From JBFWUM01 sp050247255 (GTDB lineage: Bacteria > Acidobacteriota > Vicinamibacteria > Vicinamibacterales > UBA2999), in the NCBI GenBank assembly GCA_050247255.1, contig JBFWUM010000022.1:3195-67194 (forward strand): 64,000 nucleotides of DNA. The letters run 5' to 3'. The notes under the pieces were generated by a model. That model saw only the letters and a program-made list of their open reading frames with translations. It had not been told where the DNA came from and did not search any database. Made by a program: the position numbers and the translations under genes. Within the stretch, counting starts at the first letter, position 1. Every line of letters starts with the position of its first letter. Shown here piece after piece: positions 26,243 to 33,711 of the stretch.

Positions 26243-27502
26243 GTGAACCGATCCGTCCGCGTCGCGCTGATCGTGCTGGCCGCCATCCAGGCGGCGCTCT
26301 TCGTCTACTACCTGCGCGCAAACATCATCCTCGAGCCGTACTGGGACATGTACTCGCACGTCACGCGCTACCTGCAGTTCCGCGCTGACGGCGACTGGCT
26401 GCGCTACCTCTGGGATCCGCACGTCCAGCACCGGCACCTCTGGATGCGGCTGCTCACCTGGCTGGACGCGGGGCTCTTCTCCGGCATCAGCTACCCGTTC
26501 ATTGCCGCGGCGACCGCCTGCCAGCTGGTCACTGCGGCGCTCGTGTGGCGGGAAGCAGCGCGCGTGGCGCCGGCGGGGCTGCGGACGGCGGCCGGCTGCC
26601 TGGCGGTGATGCTGGTCCTCACGTCGGTCGCCGCCGTCGATGCGGCGCTGCCCATCAACACGGTCTACCCGCAGGTGGTGATGTTCAGCGTGCTGGCGAT
26701 CGTCCTGTTCGCCGACGGGCCGGCGTGGCGCCGCGTCGCCGCCGTCGCCGCGGCGGTCGCGGCGGCGTTCGCCAACACGCTGGCGCTGGTGCTGTGGCCC
26801 ATTCTCGTGTGGATGGCGTGGCGCGAGGGGAAGGGGGCGCGGTGGATCGCCGCCCTGAGCGCCGTGGGGGTCGCCTTCATCGTCCGCTTCGTCATCGGCT
26901 TGCCGCTGGCCGACCAGGCGGCCGCGGCGCCGGCCGCGCTGGTCACCAGGCTCGACTACCTGGCGTCGTATATGGGACTGCCGTGGACGCGCGCGGCGGC
27001 ACTGGCGATTCCCGGCCGGCTCCTGGGCATCGCGCTGTTCGTGACCGGGGGCGCCATCGTCGCGCGCGTCACGCTGCGCGATCGGCCGGATCGCCACCAC
27101 CGGGTGGCCGGCGCGTTCATCGCCTTGTCGCTGGCGTCCGCGGTGCTGGCGGCTGCCGGCCGCGAGCCGAATCCGGGCGAGGTCCTGGTGCCGGTCCGCT
27201 ATTCGGTGCTGCTGGCGCCGCTCCACGTCGGCCTGGTCATGATCGCGGCCATGCACGCGGCGGATCGGGCCGTGCTGGCGATGAAGGCAGCCGTGGCCGC
27301 GGCGCTGCTGCTGGTGGTGCAGCAAGTCGGCGCCGGACAGGCGGCCATCGAGAACACGACGCGCGTGCGCGACACGGTGCGCCGTTTCGCGGCGGGCCAG
27401 ACGGAAGCCGGCATGGAGCGGGTGGTCTTCGACGACCTGCCGGAGGCGCGGCGGCAGCTGGATGCGATTCAGGATGCGCAGCTCTACACCAATGTCAGAT
27501 AG
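26243..27502 (+). CDS. Polytopic membrane protein, GT-C-like
   Basis: The 419-residue protein has about 10 hydrophobic segments. The first periplasmic loop carries an acidic/aromatic motif (EPYWDMYSHVTRYLQF) and then WDPHVQHRHLW. This layout, a first helix followed by a long loop with an acidic pair, resembles GT-C glycosyltransferases such as the mannosyltransferase and ArnT groups. I do not see a decisive family signature. It starts with GTG 3 bp after trmFO and is followed 15 bp later by the hydrolase gene. Both sit between trmFO and xerC, genes that are adjacent in many bacteria. Confidence 0.7.
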   Translation: MNRSVRVALIVLAAIQAALFVYYLRANIILEPYWDMYSHVTRYLQFRADGDWLRYLWDPHVQHRHLWMRLLTWLDAGLFSGISYPFIAAATACQLVTAALVWREAARVAPAGLRTAAGCLAVMLVLTSVAAVDAALPINTVYPQVVMFSVLAIVLFADGPAWRRVAAVAAAVAAAFANTLALVLWPILVWMAWREGKGARWIAALSAVGVAFIVRFVIGLPLADQAAAAPAALVTRLDYLASYMGLPWTRAAALAIPGRLLGIALFVTGGAIVARVTLRDRPDRHHRVAGAFIALSLASAVLAAAGREPNPGEVLVPVRYSVLLAPLHVGLVMIAAMHAADRAVLAMKAAVAAALLLVVQQVGAGQAAIENTTRVRDTVRRFAAGQTEAGMERVVFDDLPEARRQLDAIQDAQLYTNVR

Positions 27503-27517
27503 GATGCTCATCGGCTG

Positions 27518-28354
27518 ATGCGCGCTCGCTGGGTCGTCCGAATTGTCGGCGTCGTCCTGTTCGTGCTGCTGGTGGCGGCGACGATCCAGGGGACACGCAC
27601 CGCGATCGAGCGCCGTGCCTACCCGACGCCGGGCCGGCTCGTCGATCTCGGCACCCACCAGCTGCACCTGCAGTGCACCGGCGAGGGAGCGCCCGTCGTC
27701 GTCCTCGAAGCGCCGGCAGCGGGCGTGTCGGTGTCATGGGGCTGGGTGCAGCCGGCGGTCGCGCGGGTGACCCGGGTCTGCAGCTACGACCGCGCCGGCC
27801 TGGGATGGAGCTGGCGTCCGGATGGTGAATACGATCCCGACGCGGCGCCGGCCGAACTGGCGCGCGCGCTCGAAGGGGAGCCCGGTCCGTTCGTCGTCGT
27901 CGGGCACGGCCTCGGCGCCGGCTTCGCGCGCCTGTTTGCCGCGCGCTATCCAGGGCAGACCGCCGCGCTCGTGCTGGTTGACGACCCGACGCGGGTGGGG
28001 ACGTCGCCGGAGGATGGGTTCATCGCGCGGTCGCCCTCGCTGTGGCCCTGGCTGGCGCGATTCGGCGTGCTGCGGGTGGATCACGTGTTGTCGCGCAGCG
28101 CCGTGGGGCTGCCTGAGCCGCAGCACGGCGCGCTGATCGCGTTCCTCAACCGGCCCGATCACCTGATGCAGGCGGCCCAGGAGTTGGCGTACGCTGATGC
28201 GATCGCCGAACGGGCGGCAGCGGCAAGTGTGGCCCCCGTCCCGGTGAAGCAGCTCGAGGTCCTCGGCGGCCGGCGGATCGCGTTCCTGGCGTCGCCGGCC
28301 GATGCGGACCGCGTCTCGACGGCGATCATCGACACCGTCGAGGCACTTCGATGA
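27518..28354 (+). CDS. Alpha/beta-hydrolase fold protein lacking the serine nucleophile
   Basis: The 278-residue protein has an N-terminal signal-anchor (residues 6-24) and an alpha/beta-hydrolase domain (VVLEAPAAGVSVSWGWVQPAV; CSYDRAGLGWS; VVVGHGLGAGFARLFAARYPG). At the nucleophile elbow, where G-H-S-x-G is expected, the sequence is G-H-G-L-G, with Gly131 (codon GGC) in place of Ser (AGC is one base away). Unless another nucleophile is used, it is probably not a serine hydrolase and may bind a ligand instead. It overlaps xerC by ATGA. A -10-like TAGGAT lies 12 nt before its ATG. Confidence 0.82.
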   Translation: MRARWVVRIVGVVLFVLLVAATIQGTRTAIERRAYPTPGRLVDLGTHQLHLQCTGEGAPVVVLEAPAAGVSVSWGWVQPAVARVTRVCSYDRAGLGWSWRPDGEYDPDAAPAELARALEGEPGPFVVVGHGLGAGFARLFAARYPGQTAALVLVDDPTRVGTSPEDGFIARSPSLWPWLARFGVLRVDHVLSRSAVGLPEPQHGALIAFLNRPDHLMQAAQELAYADAIAERAAAASVAPVPVKQLEVLGGRRIAFLASPADADRVSTAIIDTVEALR

Positions 28355-29250
28355 AAGCGGAACTCCGCGCCTTCCTCGCCTACCTGCGGTTGAACCGCAA
28401 CGCGTCCCCGCACACCGTGGCCGCGTACGAGAGCGACGTGTCGCAGTTCCTCGACCTCGCCGCCGTCCATCTGGACTGCCGGCGCGACGCGCTCAAGCCC
28501 GGGGATCTGCAGCTGCCGGTCGTCCGCGCGTACATGGCGGAGCTCTATCGGCTCGGCCAGTCTCGCGCGACGGTGGCGCGCAAGCTGTCGGCGCTGCGAA
28601 CGTTCGTGCGCTACCTGCGGCGGGAAGGCCATCTCGCACACGACCCGGTGGCACTCGCTGCCGCGCCGCGCCGTGAGCAGAAGGTGCCGGCACATCTGTC
28701 GGTGGATGAGATGGCCCGGTTGCTCGAGATGCCAGACACGTCGCGGCCGCTGGGACAACGCGACCGGGCGATGCTCGAGCTGTTCTACGCCTCGGGCCTT
28801 CGCCTCAGCGAGCTCGTGGGGCTCGACCTCGAGGACGTGAACCTGCCGGCGCGCATGGTGCGTGTCATGGGCAAGGGGGCGAAGGAGCGGCTGGTCCCGT
28901 TCAACCAGGCGACGGCGGCGTCCCTGAAGGGATGGCTCAAGGCGCGCGCCGCCCTCGCAGACGGGCCGGCGCTCTTCGTCAACGCGCGCGGCGGCCGACT
29001 GACCGGGCGCAGCGTGCAGCGGCTGGTGGCGCGCTACGTGAGCGGTTGCAGCACCCGCTTCGGCATCAGCCCGCACGCGCTGCGCCACTCGTTTGCGACG
29101 CACCTGCTGCAGAACGGCGCCGACCTCCGCGCCATCCAGGAGCTGCTCGGGCACGTGCAGCTCTCGACGACGCAACGCTACACGCACGTCAACGCGGCGC
29201 AGCTGCTCGACGTGTACCGAAAAGCGCATCCGCGGGCGGCGCGAAGCTGA
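28351..29250 (+). CDS. xerC: Site-specific tyrosine recombinase, XerC type
   Basis: XerC/XerD recombinases resolve chromosome dimers at dif. The 299-residue protein has the full catalytic set: R151 (SGLRLSEL), K175 (MGKGAKER), H242 and R245 (HALRHSF), H268 (LGH) and Y277 (TQRYTHV), plus the N-terminal SAM-like core-binding domain. Length and spacing match XerC/D. The position downstream of trmFO supports XerC rather than an integron or phage integrase; no attachment site or mobile genes are nearby. Confidence 0.92.
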   Translation: MKAELRAFLAYLRLNRNASPHTVAAYESDVSQFLDLAAVHLDCRRDALKPGDLQLPVVRAYMAELYRLGQSRATVARKLSALRTFVRYLRREGHLAHDPVALAAAPRREQKVPAHLSVDEMARLLEMPDTSRPLGQRDRAMLELFYASGLRLSELVGLDLEDVNLPARMVRVMGKGAKERLVPFNQATAASLKGWLKARAALADGPALFVNARGGRLTGRSVQRLVARYVSGCSTRFGISPHALRHSFATHLLQNGADLRAIQELLGHVQLSTTQRYTHVNAAQLLDVYRKAHPRAARS

Positions 29251-29251
29251 C

Positions 29252-30319
29252 ATGGGACTGTCCATCTTCGCGATCGTGTTCATCGCGTTCATCGAGCTGG
29301 GGTGGCTGCTGCTGCCGGTCGGCTCGGTCGGGGCGCCGGCGCTCTGGTTTCCGAGCGGCGTGCTGCTCGGCGCGCTCATCGTCGGCGGCCGGCGGCAGTG
29401 GCTGGCGATCATCGCCGTGGCGTCCGCCATCGTGATGGCCTCGATGCTGGCGCACGGCGCGCCGCTCGTCCGCGCGGTGGTGCTGGCGGCGATGACCGCG
29501 ACCGAGGGCGCGGCCGCGGCGTGGCTGGTCCAGCGCCGCGTGCCCGGGCCGTTCACGCTGCTGCGAACCGCCGACAGTTTCGCCCTGGTCGGCGCCGGCA
29601 TCGTCGCCGGAGCGGCCGGCTCGGTCATCGCCATCCCGCTCACGCCGGCGCGGGCGCTCTGGGCGTGGCAGGCGTGGGGCCTGTCCTCTGTCCTCGGCAT
29701 GATGCTGCTGACGCCCGTGGTCGTGGCCTGGTGGCACGAGCGGCGCGTGCGGTTCGAGCTGGCCACGCGGGCGCGCGTCGTGGAGCTCGCCCTGGTCATC
29801 GTCGGCACCGTGCTGATGACGCAGCTGGTGTTCGGCGGCGTCGTGCCCGAGGCGGTGCAGGTGCCGGCGTTCTCGCTGCCGTTCTTCATCTGGGCGGCGT
29901 TCCGGTTCGGCCCGGCCGTGAGCGCGCTGACCATGCTGGTGATTTGCGTCACGGGCCTTGGCTACACGACCGGCGGCGTCGGTCCGCTGGCCATGCCCGA
30001 CGCCGCGGCCGACTATTCAATCTGGCGCTCGCAGGCCGCCGTCGGGATGGCGTCGGTGTCCTTCCTCCTGCTGGCCAGCGTCGCGGCGGAGCGCACGCTG
30101 GCGCTCGCCGAAATCAAGACCCTGCGCGGCTTCATCCCGATCTGCGCCTGGTGCCACAAGGTGCGCGACGACGAAGGGTTCTGGCAGCGGCTGGAAACCT
30201 ACCTCGGCGACAACACCGACGCGACGATCAGCCACTCGATCTGCCCGTCCTGCTCGGAGAAGCAGCACCAGGCGGTCGAGCACCAGGCGGTCGGCAGCGG
30301 CGCCCCCTGGAAAATCTGA
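29252..30319 (+). CDS. MASE1 membrane sensor with zinc-ribbon-like tail, no output domain
   Basis: The 355-residue protein has about eight transmembrane segments in a MASE1-type sensor domain (residues 1 to about 285; LWFPSGVLLGALIVGGRRQW is typical). A short C-terminal module follows with two CxxC pairs: IPICAWCHKVRDDEGFWQRL and SICPSCSEK. The same short module usually ends histidine kinases or response regulators in other bacteria. Here there is no kinase, GGDEF or EAL domain, so it must signal through a partner or bind metal itself. It starts 1 bp after xerC. Function is unknown. Confidence 0.85.
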   Translation: MGLSIFAIVFIAFIELGWLLLPVGSVGAPALWFPSGVLLGALIVGGRRQWLAIIAVASAIVMASMLAHGAPLVRAVVLAAMTATEGAAAAWLVQRRVPGPFTLLRTADSFALVGAGIVAGAAGSVIAIPLTPARALWAWQAWGLSSVLGMMLLTPVVVAWWHERRVRFELATRARVVELALVIVGTVLMTQLVFGGVVPEAVQVPAFSLPFFIWAAFRFGPAVSALTMLVICVTGLGYTTGGVGPLAMPDAAADYSIWRSQAAVGMASVSFLLLASVAAERTLALAEIKTLRGFIPICAWCHKVRDDEGFWQRLETYLGDNTDATISHSICPSCSEKQHQAVEHQAVGSGAPWKI

Positions 30320-30369
30320 TCCCCACGTCGAGCCATTCGGGCACAATCGGGGTCTAATCCCACGACGAG

Positions 30370-32604
30370 ATGCGGCCCGGTGTCCTGGCCCACGCGTTCA
30401 TCCTGCTGCTCGCGGCGGCATCAGCCTCCGCGCAGAACGCGGTCGTGTCGGGCCGCGTCGTTGCCGAAGCCGACGGGCAGCCGCTGGCCAGCGCGCGCGT
30501 GGTGATCACCGGAGCCCGCGACGGCGCCGGTACGTTCACCGACACCGCCGGCCTATTCTCGCTGCCGACAGCGCCCCTCCCTCAGTACCAGCTCGCCATC
30601 ACCAAGCCCGGGTACGCGCCACTCGAGGCCGAGGCCGCGGCCGGCGCGCCGATCGAGTTGCGCCTGCGGCGCGCGGCCGCCATCGTCGGCCGCGTCGTGG
30701 ACGATGCAGGAGAGCCGGTGATCAGCGCGCGCGTGTCCGTCGCGCGGGCCGATGGCGGCGCCGACGTGGGGCTCGCGTTTACCGACGATCGGGGCGCGTA
30801 TCGCCTGTCGGTGGCCCCCGGCGAACCGCTGGAAGTGGCGGTGACGACGGTGAGCGTGATTCTGGATGCGCGCCAGATCGAGCCCGGGGTGACGTCGCTG
30901 GCGCCGCGCACGAGCCGCCGTGTGTTTGCCGAAGTGCTCACGCTTCGCCCCGCCGAGGAGCGATCGGGCGTTGACTTCCGCATCCCGCTCGCGGAGGCGG
31001 CCAGGCAGCCGTTCAGCGCGATCGGGCAGATGCCGGTTGGCGTTGCGCCGCGCGGCGGCGCGGTTCGTCCCGACGAGGCTGGACGGGTCGAGGGTCGCGT
31101 GCTCGATCCATCCGGGCGCGGCCTGCCCTTCGCCCAGGTGGCGCTGAGGGGCGGCGGCGGAAGCCGCGCGACGCGCGCCGATGCCGCGGGCCGCTTTTCG
31201 TTCGCCGACGTCATGCCCGGTGGCATGTCGATCGCCGCATCCAAGTCTGGCTACGCGCTCGTGCAGCAGCGTGTGACCGCATTCTCGACGGCGGAGCGCC
31301 GCGAGGTCATCGACCTCGAGCTCGAGCCCAGGGGCGCCATCAACGGGCGCGTGCTGGACGAACTGCGCGAGCCGATTGAAGGCGCGCGCGTCCAGTTGCT
31401 CGAGGTGCAGTACCAGGCGGGACGTCGCCGTCTGGTCGCCGCCGGCGAGGTGCTCGAGGCCCGCAGCGACGATCGTGGTGAGTTCCGACTGTTCGGCATC
31501 GCGCCGGGACAGTACGTCGTCAGCGCCAGCGTCGGCCAGGTCGCAACCGCGAACCTTCCAGGGTTTGCGCGGTCGTATCACCCCGGCGTGCCCACGCCGG
31601 TCAACGCGCGGTTCGTGGCCGTCGAAGCCGGCCGCGACCTTCAGGCCGTCGACGTGATCATGGTGCGGGGGGCGACGTTCCGCGTGGCCGGCCGGGTGCT
31701 CGACGCCGGCGGCCAGCCGCGCGCGGGCGGCAACCTGCAGATGTATCCCAGTTTCACGGGCAGTGGCGTGGCCAGCGTCTCGGTGAACGCGCGGATGACC
31801 GCCGACGGCAGCTTCGAATTTCCCAACGTCGCGCCGGGGCAGTACGTGATCCAGGCGTACCGCGGCAGAACCGGCGCCGGGGCGGAAGGCGAGTTTGGCG
31901 CCGTCCGCGTGGCGGTGGCCGATCGGGACGTCACCGGGCTGTTGCTGCAGACATCGACCGGATCGACGATCGCCGGGCGAGTGGTGCTCGATCCGCTCGC
32001 GGCATCGCGTACCGTGCCGGGGGCAGGCATCGAGGTCTCGCCGGTCCCCGCGGACTTCGACACGGCACCCTCGCGCAACTGGGCCAATGCGCCCGTGGCG
32101 GCCGACGGCCGCTTCCTCATCTCCGGTGTGAGTGGGCCGCGGCGGCTGCTGGTGACGCGGCTGCCGCCAGGATGGCGCGTCGTCGCGGTGCGCGCGAACG
32201 GCACCGACGTCACCGATCGGCCGATCGCCTTTGGCGCCGCGCGCCAGTCGATCACCAACGTCGAGGTCGTGCTTACCGACATCGTCCCGGTCGTGTCGGG
32301 GCGAATCAGCGATGCCCGCGGGCGGCCACGGGCCGGCGTCGCGGTGGTGGCGTTTCCGCGCCAACGCGATCGATGGTTCCCGTTCGCCCCCTACTTCGGC
32401 AGGACGTCGACCGCTGCCGACGGCACGTTTCGCATCGAGGGCCTGCCGCCCGGCGGCTACTACGTCACGACGCTCGCGTCCCTGCCCGACGGGGGCGACG
32501 ACGCGTGGCAGGATCCGGCCGTGCTCGACACGCTGGCGGCGCGTGCCGCGTCAGCCGTGCTCGGCGAGTCGGGTGAGGTCTCTGTCACGCTCCCGTCGCC
32601 ATGA
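30370..32604 (+). CDS. Exported protein with multiple carboxypeptidase-regulatory-like domains
   Basis: The 744-residue protein has a Sec signal peptide (cleavage near SASAQN) and several copies of the CarboxypepD_reg/Ig-like fold, visible as V-x-G-R-V-x-D-x-x-G-x-P-x-x-x-A (VSGRVVAEADGQPLASARV, VEGRVLDPSGRGLPFAQV, INGRVLDELREPIEGARV, VSGRISDARGRPRAGVAV). Such repeats form beta-sandwich stalks in surface or periplasmic proteins of Acidobacteriota and Bacteroidota. There is no TonB-receptor barrel attached. A -10-like TCTAAT at 30353-30358 lies 11 nt before the ATG. Convergent with the PHP gene. Confidence 0.85.
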   Translation: MRPGVLAHAFILLLAAASASAQNAVVSGRVVAEADGQPLASARVVITGARDGAGTFTDTAGLFSLPTAPLPQYQLAITKPGYAPLEAEAAAGAPIELRLRRAAAIVGRVVDDAGEPVISARVSVARADGGADVGLAFTDDRGAYRLSVAPGEPLEVAVTTVSVILDARQIEPGVTSLAPRTSRRVFAEVLTLRPAEERSGVDFRIPLAEAARQPFSAIGQMPVGVAPRGGAVRPDEAGRVEGRVLDPSGRGLPFAQVALRGGGGSRATRADAAGRFSFADVMPGGMSIAASKSGYALVQQRVTAFSTAERREVIDLELEPRGAINGRVLDELREPIEGARVQLLEVQYQAGRRRLVAAGEVLEARSDDRGEFRLFGIAPGQYVVSASVGQVATANLPGFARSYHPGVPTPVNARFVAVEAGRDLQAVDVIMVRGATFRVAGRVLDAGGQPRAGGNLQMYPSFTGSGVASVSVNARMTADGSFEFPNVAPGQYVIQAYRGRTGAGAEGEFGAVRVAVADRDVTGLLLQTSTGSTIAGRVVLDPLAASRTVPGAGIEVSPVPADFDTAPSRNWANAPVAADGRFLISGVSGPRRLLVTRLPPGWRVVAVRANGTDVTDRPIAFGAARQSITNVEVVLTDIVPVVSGRISDARGRPRAGVAVVAFPRQRDRWFPFAPYFGRTSTAADGTFRIEGLPPGGYYVTTLASLPDGGDDAWQDPAVLDTLAARAASAVLGESGEVSVTLPSP

Positions 32605-32608
32605 ACGC

Positions 32609-33703
32609 TCAGCGCCGCAGCCGCAGGCCGAGCGCGCCGAGCGCCGCTGCTGCCATCCAGAGCCCGCCGGCCGCCGAGGTGACGGCTGGCTTCACCGGCA
32701 CCGGCTGCAGCCAGGCAACGCGGCCGTTGCTCTCGAGCACCTTGGCGCGGACGTAGCCCTCGTCTCCCCTGAACGTGTAAACGGCTGACGGTTCCAGTGC
32801 CTCGTCCAGCACCTTGCCGCCGCGGCCGATGAACTGAATCCGGTACTTCGAGACCCCCTCCGTTCTCACCTTCACCGAGAGCGACGCCGGCGTCGCCTGC
32901 ACGTCGTCGATGACCACGCCGGTGGACGCGTAGAAGTCGCCGCGTTCGAGCGCCGCCATCAGCGTGCCCGCCTCGAGGCGCTCGGCCCGGATGCTGATCC
33001 AGCCGCGGCCCGGGCCCGATACGCGCGGGTTCCCGGGGTCCTTGAACACGTGCGCATCGTCGGTCGCCACGCCATAAACCATCTTGCCGCTTTCGAGCAG
33101 CCGGTCCCAGACCTCTTCAAGGCCTGGGACCCCGCCGCCGCCGACGTTGTTGACGCTCGGGTGGCCGTTGTGGACTTCGAAGATGGTGTAGTTGCGCGCT
33201 TCGCGCAGCTGGTCCGCGGTGATCCCCCAGCCGAAGTTGGGATGGTTGATGTGCGGCACTCCCGCGGCGGCGCGGATGCCGTCGATGTTGGCCTGCAGCG
33301 TCTCGGCGACGGTCCCGTTCTCGTGTGCTCTGACGAGCCGCTCGACGTCGAGGCCGTTGACGTGGACCGGCTTGTCCCCGGACCGCGAGGTCACCTCTTC
33401 GCCCGGTATGACGAGGAATTTCTCGTCCGCGCCGTGCACGGCGTTGAGCCCTTCGACGTTGGTCAGGAAGTTGTGATCGGTGAGCACGAGAAACTGGTAG
33501 CCGTGCTCGCGGTACCAGCGGACGACCTCGTCTGGCGTACTGTCGCCGCCGTTGTTCACCGTGTGGGTGTGCGTATTGCCCTTGTACCACCGCGTCGCCG
33601 GGGCGTTGCCGGCCGGCGCCTGTGCGTGCAGCTGCAGCGTGCCGGCGGCGATGCCGAGGCCAAGGGCGAGCGCGATCAGGACGGTGCGGGTGCTGGTCAG
33701 CAT
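32609..33703 (-). CDS. Exported PHP-domain metal-dependent hydrolase
   Basis: The 364-residue protein has a signal peptide (about residues 1-27) and a PHP (polymerase and histidinol phosphatase) domain. The expected metal ligands are present: NTHTHT, LTDHNF, HINHPN, and ATDDAH near the end of the domain. PHP enzymes hydrolyse phosphoesters with a trinuclear metal site; exported members of this type often act on nucleotides or sugar phosphates. A C-terminal hydrophobic helix and basic tail (AALGALGLRLRR) suggest membrane anchoring. It follows the TonB receptor by 8 bp, so the two probably form an uptake-and-digestion operon. Confidence 0.85.
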   Translation of the reverse strand: MLTSTRTVLIALALGLGIAAGTLQLHAQAPAGNAPATRWYKGNTHTHTVNNGGDSTPDEVVRWYREHGYQFLVLTDHNFLTNVEGLNAVHGADEKFLVIPGEEVTSRSGDKPVHVNGLDVERLVRAHENGTVAETLQANIDGIRAAAGVPHINHPNFGWGITADQLREARNYTIFEVHNGHPSVNNVGGGGVPGLEEVWDRLLESGKMVYGVATDDAHVFKDPGNPRVSGPGRGWISIRAERLEAGTLMAALERGDFYASTGVVIDDVQATPASLSVKVRTEGVSKYRIQFIGRGGKVLDEALEPSAVYTFRGDEGYVRAKVLESNGRVAWLQPVPVKPAVTSAAGGLWMAAAALGALGLRLRR

Positions 33704-33711
33704 GTCTGTCC

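Noticed and set aside
24806..27667. 953-codon minus-strand frame over trmFO and the membrane protein
   Set aside because: It spans several real sense genes, is rich in Arg/His/Asp, and has no family motifs.
28351..29250. Phage or integron integrase
   Set aside because: Length and catalytic spacing match XerC/D, with trmFO context and no att sites or cargo genes.
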